In this document: piece after piece, positions 25,856 through 35,381 of the stretch | Layout of the letters: the number at the start of each line of letters is the position of its first letter | How positions within the stretch are numbered: the first letter of the stretch is position 1 | Assembly: GCF_014193655.1 (NCBI RefSeq) | Contig: NZ_JACHZQ010000001.1 | Coordinates: 992,001-1,056,000 of the forward strand | Reading direction: 5' to 3' | DNA length: 64,000 nt | DNA from: Rhizobium sp. BK313 | GTDB lineage: Bacteria > Pseudomonadota > Alphaproteobacteria > Rhizobiales > Rhizobiaceae | Position numbers and translations under genes: made by a program | Notes under the pieces: model-generated | Databases searched by the model: none | What the model saw: the letters and a program-made list of their open reading frames with translations, nothing else | Told to the model about the DNA's origin: nothing

Positions 25856-28207
25856 TCAATTTTGATCGCCAAGCTTTCCGGTCCCACGCCGAGTTAAACC
25901 AGTGTGGGTCTGATGGGTGGCAACCGTGGGCCCTAAGCCGGTAAAACCAAATGTTTCCGAACGGAACGTCCCAATCCGCGTATCTAGAATTGCGGCTGCT
26001 AGTGGCTGATAAACGCGTCGCCCGGAGCGTGTGATATCGGCGGATAAGAGACCGTTTTCGCAAGCCCGATCATTGTCCCAACCAGGATGATTGACGATTG
26101 GATATAGGCACAATCCCTCAAGTGGCACACCAGATTGCATTGCTATTGCGGCCTGCCCTGCTACGTATTCGAACCACGACGCGCGTCGTTCGTCCTCGAT
26201 ACCTGTCTCGGCTATTAGTATCGGCTTGCCGTATCGCGCGAAGGTTTCGACCAGAATTCTGCTGAGGGGTTTGTAGAGTGGGTGACCAATATCAATCGGC
26301 CGTTCTCCATGGATCCACTGGTTGTTGAAATAATAATTCACGCCAAGGATGTCGAGATAGCGCTCGCTTCCTCCGATCTGGGGCCACATCCGGCCCGCAA
26401 TCAGGTCCCAGGCTTGAAACTGCGACTGGAGGTGTCCTTCCGCAGCGCGCCGATGTTCGGGACGCGAAGGATCAGCAATGACATTTATGACGGGTTCGCA
26501 ATGAACAAAGCGCGCACGAGCGTCCACAGAAGTGATAGCCTCCATAGCAGCGATCGCGGCACGGGCAAGCTGCACTTTGAGCTCAAAACCTCGACCGTTG
26601 GCAAAAGGATTCAAATAACCCGCGTCGCCGCCGCCCCAGGAGAAAAACGAGATCTCGTTGACAGGGCAATAAAAGGGAATGTCATCGCACTCCTCGCGCA
26701 CCATTCGAGCGCATGCAGACGCGAAACGGGCGAAGCGATCGACAAAGCGTGACGACCAGATGTCTAGTCCGTCCGGCCAGCCATAATGCAGCAGGTCCCA
26801 GATGACCTGCGTTGCCGTATTTGCGGCTGCTCGGATCATCGGCCGAGCGCTCGACCAGTCAAAGTCACCGGACTTCTCGATCAAGTGCCATCGGAAACCA
26901 TCCCGCACGGTGCGGATTCCAAAACTTTGAAGCTGGCGGTAATCCTCCTCGGCATAACGATCGTGGCCGATAGCGGCTATCATGTCGAGACGACGGCCTT
27001 GGGTCTCTTCCTCGTTCGACCTTAGCTGATGGGTCGAACATTCGAAACCGCCTTGCAGGAAGGATTGGAACAGGCCGGTGGGCCCGGATGCCCTGTGTTC
27101 GCGAAGGACACTATCTAGCAACTGCTCCCATTGTGGTAACACCGCGTCAACGCAATAGCTCGTTTCGACCTTCCCCCGCAACGAGGCGCCAAGTGCCCGC
27201 CGACGCGAAGGGGATTCGATCAGCGAGCGCATCTGCTCGGCGACGATAGCAGGATTTCCAAAGGGAACGAACAACCCAGATACCCCGTCAGCGATTTGCT
27301 CCATCGCGCCGTTGTCGGCCGTGGCGATCACGGGCAGGCCGGCTGCACCAGCCTCTGCTATGACATGTGGCATGCCTTCGCCGCGCGAAAGCCACGCAAA
27401 GATGTCGAATGCCGCCATCAGCGCGGGGATATCCTTCCTGTCGCCGAGGAACTGTAGCACGTCACTAATTCCTCGTCGGGCGGCAAGGCTTTTCAGCTTG
27501 ACCGCATAGTCCGGCAGGAATGAATCGTGTCCACCGACAATCACGAAACGAGCGTGTTGCGTGGTGGCTTTCACCATTGCGGCTGCTTCGATAAAGTCTT
27601 CGACATTCTTCTTGGGATCGAGCCGGCCGACCCAACCAATTAGAATCTCGTCTTCGGCGATACCGAGGCTTGCGCGGGTGGGGCCCCGCTGTAGAGTATC
27701 GTACGCCGATAGATCGACCATCGACGGGATCTCCAGGGCATGATGCTCGCGCCCCGGCATCCGTGATGCAGCAGCGTCGCGAATTGAACGGCATACTCCG
27801 ATGTAGCGTGTTGTAAAATGCTTGGGGCCCGCCAGCGCTTCGGAGACCAGCCCGCCATGTTCGATGAGGGGCGGGCGAAGGTGGAGGCGCTCCAGAGCGG
27901 GATAGATATCCGCGACGTTCTGGCAGGAGATGACCACATCATAGCCGGGGATTTTGGAGGCAAGATAGCGAACCGTATCGTCGAATGAGAGTTCATAAGG
28001 TAGTGTATCAACGTCGATCCCGAGGGAACTGAGCTGCTCGTGCGTCTGATCCGGCATGCCGGGCCTCCTGAAGCAGGCGACAACATCGATACGATAGCGC
28101 CGACGGTCCAGGTTTTTGGCGAGTAGCCGCACCTCGGTTTCTTCTCCCCCGACGACTAGCCAGGCGAAGACGAAAAGGATTCGGATAGGTGTTGGTTCAA
28201 CAGTCAT
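25856..28207 (-). CDS. fused glycosyltransferase and GH1-like hydrolase
   Basis: A 783-residue fusion. Residues 1-375 are a GT4-like glycosyltransferase: RILFVFAWLVVGGEETEVRL at the N-terminus, IGWVGRLDPKKNVEDFIEAA, and the donor-site region LSRGEGMPHVIAEAGAAGLP. From about 387 a TIM-barrel hydrolase of the GH1/clan A type follows: GGFECSTHQ, FGIRTVRDGFRWHLIE, VIWDLLHYGWPDG, CPVNEISFFSWGG (likely acid/base Glu), ILGVNYYFNNQWIHGE and LIAETGIEDE (likely nucleophile Glu). One polypeptide would therefore both transfer and cleave sugars. The start overlaps the stop of the preceding gene by 4 bases (ATGA). No signal peptide is seen, so both activities should be cytoplasmic. Confidence 0.9.
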   Translation of the reverse strand: MTVEPTPIRILFVFAWLVVGGEETEVRLLAKNLDRRRYRIDVVACFRRPGMPDQTHEQLSSLGIDVDTLPYELSFDDTVRYLASKIPGYDVVISCQNVADIYPALERLHLRPPLIEHGGLVSEALAGPKHFTTRYIGVCRSIRDAAASRMPGREHHALEIPSMVDLSAYDTLQRGPTRASLGIAEDEILIGWVGRLDPKKNVEDFIEAAAMVKATTQHARFVIVGGHDSFLPDYAVKLKSLAARRGISDVLQFLGDRKDIPALMAAFDIFAWLSRGEGMPHVIAEAGAAGLPVIATADNGAMEQIADGVSGLFVPFGNPAIVAEQMRSLIESPSRRRALGASLRGKVETSYCVDAVLPQWEQLLDSVLREHRASGPTGLFQSFLQGGFECSTHQLRSNEEETQGRRLDMIAAIGHDRYAEEDYRQLQSFGIRTVRDGFRWHLIEKSGDFDWSSARPMIRAAANTATQVIWDLLHYGWPDGLDIWSSRFVDRFARFASACARMVREECDDIPFYCPVNEISFFSWGGGDAGYLNPFANGRGFELKVQLARAAIAAMEAITSVDARARFVHCEPVINVIADPSRPEHRRAAEGHLQSQFQAWDLIAGRMWPQIGGSERYLDILGVNYYFNNQWIHGERPIDIGHPLYKPLSRILVETFARYGKPILIAETGIEDERRASWFEYVAGQAAIAMQSGVPLEGLCLYPIVNHPGWDNDRACENGLLSADITRSGRRVYQPLAAAILDTRIGTFRSETFGFTGLGPTVATHQTHTGLTRRGTGKLGDQN

Positions 28208-31200
28208 TCGCCGACCTTGAATACGACCTGCAGAAACTCCGGCCGTTTCTCGACCAGATCGACTAGGAAAGCGGGAGCCTCGTTCAACGGGACGACGTGG
28301 GTGATCATGTGCTCCCGGATCGTTCTACCTTCTGAGCAAAGGAGGTCTACAGTGGCGTGGGCAAGTCGGCGGCGGTCCCAGAGGGGCGCCAGTCCTCGTG
28401 GGACACGGTTGATCTGCGCGCAGCGGATACTAAGGCCATTGTGATGAAATTCCTCGCCGAGCCGTAATGCATCGGCGCCACCCTGATAGAAGGCAAGGTC
28501 GATCGCCGTGCCCTGCGGACGCAAGGCCTTGAGCGCTGTGTGCAGGCTACCTGCATGGGCCCGTGTCTGGAATACGAGGTCCGCACCGCGACCCATCGTG
28601 CCGTCGTGCCAGCAAGCCTTGGCATGCTGCCAGGCCTGCTCCTCCGTCATCGCGGTGAACCCCATGGCGTCCGCCTTGCTGCGTCGGAAATCCGAGGGGT
28701 CGGTGATCACGACCTCCGACGCGCCGAGCGATCGGGAAAAGAGGGCGGTCATCAGTCCCACGGTGCCGGCCCCGATGACAATCACCGGCCGGCCGGCAAC
28801 GCCCACGCCTAGCGTAGCGACATTTGTCCCGAACGCTTCCGCATCGGCATGCAGTATCCCGTTGGCGGCGATTGGCCCCATCTGGGCGACGAAGACGCCA
28901 AGCAGCGGGTCAAGCTCCGGCGGTAAATCGACAAGCAGATCGTGGAACGGGTCCGCTGTGTGACCGGTCTTATGCGCGTAGGTCGTGGCAAGCACTGCCC
29001 CATTTGAGAAACCCTGCGCCCTTGACTCCGAGACTTCTGCGACCTCCATGTAGCCAAGGAATGGAACGGGATAGTGTAAGTCGGGCTCGTTATCGATGAA
29101 CACGCCACGCCCGCCATCGAAGCGGGATCGAAAATAAGGATTAGTGTTCTTCATGAATGTCAGCTCGGTTCCGGCGGATAAGCCAGTATACAGCGTGTCA
29201 AGCCGCACCTGACCCTCCGCTGGTGGACCTTCCTCATATTCGAAGAAACCGGCCCGGCCCGGGGCCTCGATGCCGAGGGAGCGAACCCGGCGATGGCCAA
29301 CCGCAAGCCCTTGAACCGCTTCCGGCCGAGGCTGCATCAGCAAGGGCTCTAGTTCCCGCCGGCTTATCTCTGGCCGGGCGAGGTGTACGGGTTGACCACT
29401 GCGAGCGGAAGATACCACCGCCAAGGCAAGCCGGTGCGTGGCAAGTGCATCGTCATAGGGGCAACGGATTCGATTTTCTTTACCGCGCACGGCGTCGATA
29501 AAATCGCGGTCTTCACGCCACACCGGGTCCCCGTCAGCACGACGCACAGGCCGGCCCCTTCCGACATCAACCATAAGCTCACGGTCGGTCAGCTCGATGG
29601 CAAGCTGATCAGCAAAGATGTGCAGCCCGACGCGGTGGCTCCAGCCAAGAAGGCACGTCGACGCGAAATTGGCGACCACTCCTGCTTCAAAGGTGAGGCT
29701 TGCGGTCGTAACGGTCGGCACGTCGAGTCCGGGAAAACCTTGTCTGTCCTTGTACCCCGAGCGCCCGTAAACATCGGTTACTTCACCGACCAGGAACCGC
29801 GCGAGATCGAGAAGATGCGTCGTCTGCTCCACCATCTGGCCGCCGGATTTGTCCTCTTTCCACCACCATCGGGGGGGCGGTGTCGAGTCCAGCCAATATC
29901 CGGACAGCAGTTGTGCAGGATTGGCCGCCAACAGGCCCCGCACCTCGTCGACGATATCGAGATAACGCCAATGATAGCCGACACCCGTGATGAGGTTCCT
30001 ATTCGATATGGCTGCAGAGATTTCTTCAGCTAATGAAAGGTCCAGCGATACGGGCTTTTCAACGAAAAAAGGAATTCTGCGCTCTATAAGGTCACGCTCA
30101 GGCTCGCCATGGGCAAACGGCGGGATGCAGATGTAGACAGCATCAAGCCTTTGCGTGTCCAGCATTTCGCGATGATGGCTGAATGATCTGGCGCCGAAGC
30201 GCATCGCCGCTTCGTCGGCTCGGCCACGATCGGGGTCGGCGAATCCTACAAGTTCGACATCGTCGAAGCAGGTCAGAATGTCCAGGTGCCGGTGCGCGAT
30301 ACCTCCGACGCCGATGAAGCCCAGCCGTGTTTTTTCCATGGGATTGTCCTCTCGCATTTGATCTGCCGGATGGATCAGGAATCGCTCGTAGACGGCTCCG
30401 GTCTCTGCTGCCATTCGATGGACGGAAAAGTCGCGCTCGAAACGTTCGAGGCCGGCCTTGCCTATAGCCGCCAGACGCTCCGGATTCCCAAGCGCCCGAT
30501 TGACGACTGTGGCCAGCGACATTGAGACTCCTGGTTCGGCGAAATAGGGATGATCTTCACCCAGGGCCTCTACCGTCCCGCCGATCCGTGTTGCAATCAC
30601 CGGAATAGCGAGCGACATGGCCTCCAGAACCACCAGCGGAAGCCCTTCGAAGCGCGATGGAAGAATGAAAAGATCAGCGATCGCCATGATATCGGCGACA
30701 TCGGATCTGTGTCCCAGAAAGTGGGTATAAGAGCCTACTCCCAATTCACTCGCAAGGGCTTTGACCGGTTCTTCCTCCGGGCCGGATCCGATGAAAAGCA
30801 CGGCAACAGAAGGATAAACTTTTAAAATGCCCGGCAGGGCATGCACCAGCGACGCCTGATCTTTCTGTTTCGTGAAGCGTGCGACGGTCAGCAGGACAAT
30901 TCGGCCGGCCATTCCCAGTTCCTGCGTCAAAGCGGCTGGCGTCTTCGCAGGCAGAAGCGGAAAGATGCCGTTGCGCACGACCGTCAAACGCGACGGCGCC
31001 ACATGCGCCTTACGAAAGCTTTTTCGCGAAGCCTCGGAAACGACGATGTGATGCGCCAGTCTTTCAGTTTCACGTCGGTAGTGTTCTTGCTGTTCTGGGT
31101 CGGTGAGGAGATAAGGAAGATGCTCGGTGCGGATGATAGGGATGGTGCGAGCGCTTACGCCCGCCGCCAAGTCGTGCCCCTCCCATGCAATTCCTGCGTG

Positions 31201-31455
31201 GATGTGCAACAGATCGATCTCCGATCTTGACAACCAGTCGTGAAATTCGTCGCTATTTTCAGCCAGCTTCACGCCCATTCCGTAACGTGCGGCACGCGCC
31301 AACAATCCCGTACTATCTTGCGAAATCAACGCTATCGTTACATCCCACCGCCCGCTTAAAGCACGCCCTAAAGCGAGCATGTGCTCGCCCATGCCAGAGG
31401 GATCGAGGCTATCGGTTGCGAGAAGGACGCGGGGCTTTCTCGTCAAGTTAAGCAT
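28204..31455 (-). CDS. fused glycosyltransferase, Gfo/Idh oxidoreductase and MDR dehydrogenase
   Basis: A 1083-residue three-domain protein. Residues 1-370: GT4 glycosyltransferase (RVLLATDSLDPSGMGEHMLA, TVARFTKQKDQASLVHALPG, PSRFEGLPLVVLEAMSLAIP). From Met373: Gfo/Idh/MocA oxidoreductase (LGFIGVGGIAHRHLDILTCF, then EKPVS, GVGYHWRYL). From about 730: a medium-chain dehydrogenase-like domain (GLSAGTELTFMKN, VIGAGTVGLMTALFSRSLGA) without the usual catalytic zinc cysteines. The last two resemble proteins known as bi-domain oxidoreductases, which act on nucleotide sugars or polysaccharide precursors. I chose the start at 31455, overlapping the upstream stop by 8 bases; 31479 and 31569 are possible. 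GAGAGG lies 8 bases before Met373, so a separate oxidoreductase might also be made. Confidence 0.9.
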   Translation of the reverse strand: MLNLTRKPRVLLATDSLDPSGMGEHMLALGRALSGRWDVTIALISQDSTGLLARAARYGMGVKLAENSDEFHDWLSRSEIDLLHIHAGIAWEGHDLAAGVSARTIPIIRTEHLPYLLTDPEQQEHYRRETERLAHHIVVSEASRKSFRKAHVAPSRLTVVRNGIFPLLPAKTPAALTQELGMAGRIVLLTVARFTKQKDQASLVHALPGILKVYPSVAVLFIGSGPEEEPVKALASELGVGSYTHFLGHRSDVADIMAIADLFILPSRFEGLPLVVLEAMSLAIPVIATRIGGTVEALGEDHPYFAEPGVSMSLATVVNRALGNPERLAAIGKAGLERFERDFSVHRMAAETGAVYERFLIHPADQMREDNPMEKTRLGFIGVGGIAHRHLDILTCFDDVELVGFADPDRGRADEAAMRFGARSFSHHREMLDTQRLDAVYICIPPFAHGEPERDLIERRIPFFVEKPVSLDLSLAEEISAAISNRNLITGVGYHWRYLDIVDEVRGLLAANPAQLLSGYWLDSTPPPRWWWKEDKSGGQMVEQTTHLLDLARFLVGEVTDVYGRSGYKDRQGFPGLDVPTVTTASLTFEAGVVANFASTCLLGWSHRVGLHIFADQLAIELTDRELMVDVGRGRPVRRADGDPVWREDRDFIDAVRGKENRIRCPYDDALATHRLALAVVSSARSGQPVHLARPEISRRELEPLLMQPRPEAVQGLAVGHRRVRSLGIEAPGRAGFFEYEEGPPAEGQVRLDTLYTGLSAGTELTFMKNTNPYFRSRFDGGRGVFIDNEPDLHYPVPFLGYMEVAEVSESRAQGFSNGAVLATTYAHKTGHTADPFHDLLVDLPPELDPLLGVFVAQMGPIAANGILHADAEAFGTNVATLGVGVAGRPVIVIGAGTVGLMTALFSRSLGASEVVITDPSDFRRSKADAMGFTAMTEEQAWQHAKACWHDGTMGRGADLVFQTRAHAGSLHTALKALRPQGTAIDLAFYQGGADALRLGEEFHHNGLSIRCAQINRVPRGLAPLWDRRRLAHATVDLLCSEGRTIREHMITHVVPLNEAPAFLVDLVEKRPEFLQVVFKVGE

Positions 31456-33790
31456 CGGCAAGCGCTTTGGTTGTCTCATGGCGCTTTTGCAAGCGGCGGT
31501 GCGTCGCCAGTGCCTGACCGACAACTTGGTCCATGTTGTAGTATTTATAGGTGCCAAGCCGCCCAACAAACGTTACGTCGTTTCGCACCTGTCCCAGTGC
31601 AGCATATTGCCTATAAAGCGCCTGGTTGTCTGGGCGTGGAATGGGATAATAGGGATCTCCGTCGCCACGCGCGTATTCATAACTAATGCTCGTTTTCGGA
31701 TGCACCTGTCCGGTCAGATGTTTATATTCCGTAATGCGGGTGTAAGGCACATCCTCGGAGGGGTAGTTGACGACTCCCACCGGAAGCAGTCGTCTGACAT
31801 CATGCGTCTCGTGGCGGAACTCCAGACTACGATACGGTAAACGTCCGAATCGATAGTCGAAGTATTCGTCAATGGGGCCTGTAAAAATGGTATGATCTGC
31901 AAGCCCTTCGCGCTTGATATCGGCAAAATCTGTGCCGACCATGACCGTGATGTTTTCGTGGTCCAGCATTCTTTCGAACATGCGCGTGTAACCGTTTAGA
32001 GGCATAGCCTGGAAGCTATCCAGGAAGTACCGGTCGTCCGTACTAGTGCGGGTCGGGACCCGAGCCGTCACCGATCGGTCAAGCTCCGACGGATCAAGCC
32101 CCCACTGTTTGCGAGTATAACCTTCAAAAAATGTCCGGTAGAGGTCGGAGCCTACCTGCGATATCACGACGTCGCGCGCTGTCTTCACCGGATCGCATGG
32201 CTCGGCACGGTCGGCTAAAAAGCGCGCTGCGGCAGCTTCGTTTGTGAGATCGAGGTCATAGAGCGCGTTCAGCGTCGTGCGATTAATCGGAACGGGAAGG
32301 TGCAGGTCGCCGACTTGGGCAAGCACCCGATGTTCATACGGTCGCCACGCCGTAAATTGGGAAAGATAGGCGAAAATATCCTCGCTATTTGTATGGAATA
32401 TATGAGGCCCATATTTGTGAACAAGTATGCCAGCCTCGTTGTAATGATCATAGGCGTTCCCACCGATATGGGGCCGCCGGTCGCATATGAGAACTGTCTT
32501 GCCACTCTCTACGGCCAGGCGCTCGGCCAGAACCGAACCAGCAAATCCCGCCCCTACGATAACATAGTCGTAAGCTTTCGGCGCTGAATGGCACACCGCA
32601 CGCGCGCCCACCGTCGCCGCGGGAGCGACAGGGCCGGTTGTTTGAAAGGCGGCCTGTCTTACAAGCGTCGACATGCTGCGGAAGGTTGTGTCCCAGGAGG
32701 ACTGGGCGAGGATCTCGTCTACTTGCGCCAACCACGCGCCATCCGAGCGTGCCATCACAAGCGCGGCATCGCACGCGTCCACAAAAGCCTCGGCGCCCTC
32801 GGCCAAGAACACACCTGGTACTTTGCCGTAACCGCGGACGACATCGACGATTTGCGTTGCGACCACTGGACATCCTGCGGCCAGATACTCAGGGGTCTTC
32901 GTCGGGCTGATGAACCGCGTGGCCTCGTTCAGCGCGAATGGCATGAGTGCAGCATCCCAGCCCGAGAGATAAGCGGGAAGGTCGGTGTAGGCCTTCTGAC
33001 CGAGATAATGGATGTTGGAAGCCCGTGGCAATTCATCGAGAGAGATTTTTGTGACTGGTCCTAAAAACACGAAGGACAGGTCAGGTCGGGACGACGCGAC
33101 CAAGCGGATAAGGTCGAGATCAAGCCTTTCATCAATCACGCCATAATAGCCAAGACGTGGCCGAGGGATCGCTGCTTGATCGGCGGGCTCGCGCAACTGG
33201 TCGCGGGCGGCGGCGAAGTGATGGGTATCGACGCTCGACGGAAACAAATGGATATTGTCGTGCTGGTTTCTTTTCGCTTCGTAGAGGCTGGCCCCCCCGG
33301 TGAAGACCACGTCGGCATGGGCCATCAGCGCCGTCTCCGTCTTCTTCAGATTCGCCGGCGCGAATTTGAAGTTCGCCAGTTCGTCCATGCAATCATAGAT
33401 AACTGCAACCGCATCGACATGTGCCGCAAAGGTGAACATCAGCGGCGTATAAAACCACAGGATCGGACGCCTGCCTCCTTGAAGTGCGATCAGCTCGTCA
33501 AGCAACTGGCTGAGCGCGGACTCGCGTTCGGATTCGCTCCACCAATGGGGGATGCGCGGCCGGATCGACTTGACCGTTGTGCCTTCAAATGGGTGGATTT
33601 CCAGGTAGGCGAGATGGTGGTCTGTCGGTATGAATTCCTCGAAAAAGAAGACTTGGCGCTCTCGTGAAAAGCGCTGCATCAAATGCTGCGGCCTTTGAAG
33701 AACAAAGTCCCATCTCAAATGCGAGAAGCAGATTAGAGGCGCGTCGAGGAATACAGTGTGGTCAGACGGTTGCGGGACAGAATTGAGCAT
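31448..33790 (-). CDS. glf: fused glycosyltransferase and UDP-galactopyranose mutase
   Basis: A 780-residue fusion. Residues 1-385: a glycosyltransferase-like domain starting LICFSHLRWDFVLQRPQHLM, with RPRLGYYGVIDERLDLDLIR, LGQKAYTDLPAYLSGWDAAL and SPTKTPEYLAAGCPVVAT. From about 400: UDP-galactopyranose mutase with FAD motif YDYVIVGAGFAGSVLAERLA, HIGGNAYDHYNEAG, YGPHIFHTNS, YTRKQWGLDPSELDRSVTAR, and a C-terminal VTFVGRLGTYKYYNMDQVVG. The mutase makes UDP-galactofuranose; linked to a transferase it suggests a galactofuranose-containing surface glycan. The gene precedes the triple-fusion gene with an 8-base overlap. Confidence 0.93.
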   Translation of the reverse strand: MLNSVPQPSDHTVFLDAPLICFSHLRWDFVLQRPQHLMQRFSRERQVFFFEEFIPTDHHLAYLEIHPFEGTTVKSIRPRIPHWWSESERESALSQLLDELIALQGGRRPILWFYTPLMFTFAAHVDAVAVIYDCMDELANFKFAPANLKKTETALMAHADVVFTGGASLYEAKRNQHDNIHLFPSSVDTHHFAAARDQLREPADQAAIPRPRLGYYGVIDERLDLDLIRLVASSRPDLSFVFLGPVTKISLDELPRASNIHYLGQKAYTDLPAYLSGWDAALMPFALNEATRFISPTKTPEYLAAGCPVVATQIVDVVRGYGKVPGVFLAEGAEAFVDACDAALVMARSDGAWLAQVDEILAQSSWDTTFRSMSTLVRQAAFQTTGPVAPAATVGARAVCHSAPKAYDYVIVGAGFAGSVLAERLAVESGKTVLICDRRPHIGGNAYDHYNEAGILVHKYGPHIFHTNSEDIFAYLSQFTAWRPYEHRVLAQVGDLHLPVPINRTTLNALYDLDLTNEAAAARFLADRAEPCDPVKTARDVVISQVGSDLYRTFFEGYTRKQWGLDPSELDRSVTARVPTRTSTDDRYFLDSFQAMPLNGYTRMFERMLDHENITVMVGTDFADIKREGLADHTIFTGPIDEYFDYRFGRLPYRSLEFRHETHDVRRLLPVGVVNYPSEDVPYTRITEYKHLTGQVHPKTSISYEYARGDGDPYYPIPRPDNQALYRQYAALGQVRNDVTFVGRLGTYKYYNMDQVVGQALATHRRLQKRHETTKALADA

Positions 33791-33869
33791 ATTCGTTGAG
33801 CACCTCGTGATAGAAGTGCCTGCGAACTCCAGATCAGCGCAAAAGTTCCCACTGCTGCCAATTATCCGC

Positions 33870-35036
33870 CTAAGAGCGAGAAATAATGCGCTTCAGTTTC
33901 CGGATGGTATGTGGCCACGTCCAGTTTGCCAGGACAACCTCGCGGGGAGCGAACGTCTCATGCCGTGCCAGCATGTCGCGGATTCCCTCATGAAAGTTCT
34001 CTGCCGGAGCCATGAGACCCGTTCTTGGTGTAATGTACTGTAGACCACAGCGCAGCTTGCTATTGGCAAGGACCGGTATTCCGGCCAACATATATTCCGT
34101 TAGGATAGCAGGAGCGCCATCGTCGACGCCGCAGACGACCCCGATCCGCGCTTGGTTCATAAGCCGGTTCACTTCTTCGAACGGCACTCCCGGTGGATCG
34201 ATGAAGTCGACATTGATCCTAAGTTCATCGGCTTGCCGGCGCAAAATGTCGATCATCTCGCCGTAGCCGCAGACGCAGATCGTGCGTAAAGAGCGAGGCA
34301 GTTTGTTCAGAGCCTCAAACAAAATGTCGTGCCGTTTGTAAGGTTGCGCGGCGGCAACGTAGATAACATCATGGGTCTTAGGCAGGCCCAGTGGCTTGAA
34401 TGTTAACTCGGAGGCGAATTCGGGCCCGATCGGCATGATCGCGGTGGGGATGGTCGGATGGCGCAAGCGCACTATCTGTGACTGCCACTCGGAGCCTGTA
34501 AGAATAAGGTCGAAATGCCGACTTACTTCGAAGGGCACGCGTAAGGCAGGTGCGTCGATCGAATTATAGATCTTAAAACTGTCCTGGCAAGCTAACAGCA
34601 CGTCTTCACTGACGCCGAGGCCCCACACGCACAAGATCGATGGCGGCCCAAAGGCCGAAAGATGGCCGAGCATGTCATTCGAAGCGTGCGGCGCTGCTGA
34701 TCCATTCATTCGAAAGGCGCGACGAGTTAGAAACTGGCTAGTACTAGGCTGGTCGAGAGGCGGTTTCTCGCCACGCCAATGTGTCCAAATCTCAGCACAG
34801 TCAACAAGCCCGCCACGGACTGCCGCAAGGGGAAGCCGCTCCAGGTAGCCGCCGACGACTTCAACCGCCTGCCTCAAGTGCGGAGCGTGTGGAATGCTTC
34901 CACGCTGCCCTGCAAGCCATTGTTCCCGAAATTGGCGCACGGACTGCAAGTCCCCGGCTTCCGATTTCCCATCCTGGAAATCGCTGATGACGACAATGCG
35001 CCGCAGCCTGTTGGGCGCTGCCAAATACGATACCAT
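33870..35036 (-). CDS. glycosyltransferase
   Basis: A 388-residue cytoplasmic glycosyltransferase: an N-terminal Rossmann domain (RRIVVISDF; SILCVWGLGVSEDVL), then HDVIYVAAAQPYKRHDILFE, TICVCGYGEMIDILRRQADE and the donor-site-like ARIGVVCGVDDGAPAILTEY MLAGIPVL region with the E-x7-type ending. First gene of the minus-strand glycan operon, 79 bases before the GT-Glf fusion. A fragment of a close paralogue lies at 15671. A promoter could not be assigned. Confidence 0.85.
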   Translation of the reverse strand: MVSYLAAPNRLRRIVVISDFQDGKSEAGDLQSVRQFREQWLAGQRGSIPHAPHLRQAVEVVGGYLERLPLAAVRGGLVDCAEIWTHWRGEKPPLDQPSTSQFLTRRAFRMNGSAAPHASNDMLGHLSAFGPPSILCVWGLGVSEDVLLACQDSFKIYNSIDAPALRVPFEVSRHFDLILTGSEWQSQIVRLRHPTIPTAIMPIGPEFASELTFKPLGLPKTHDVIYVAAAQPYKRHDILFEALNKLPRSLRTICVCGYGEMIDILRRQADELRINVDFIDPPGVPFEEVNRLMNQARIGVVCGVDDGAPAILTEYMLAGIPVLANSKLRCGLQYITPRTGLMAPAENFHEGIRDMLARHETFAPREVVLANWTWPHTIRKLKRIISRS

Positions 35037-35381
35037 GACGAAAGTCCATGCAGCTCGAGGGACGTCTACTGATTAGGGGGCGGATAACATCCGGCCTCGT
35101 ACTAGGTTCCATGCGCCCACGGACGGTTGTACGAGGCGAACTATCATTGAGAGTCTGATGCTCTCGAACGATGGACCGCCGCTCGTGGGCGAAGCCATCC
35201 TGTCATGAATCGCCACCAGCGAGCGGTCGATGAAGTAGTGATGCCCTCGTGGGAGCCTTCGCCGCTGTCGTTCTTGATCGGCTATCTTCCACCCGGTCAA
35301 TCTTTATTGTTCAGGAAGATAACGCGCGGATGTCGCCAAAGATCAGTAGCTGGCGGCCAACAATGCGGGTATTGCCGCTGA
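35037..35381. other. 345 bases with no supported gene
   Basis: Short open frames on both strands are not protein-like. This is where the promoter of the minus-strand glycan operon should lie, but no convincing -35/-10 or EcfG-type site is visible. The word GCTGATCAATCAGG (35377-35390) resembles the repeat at 419 and 11471. Confidence 0.4.
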
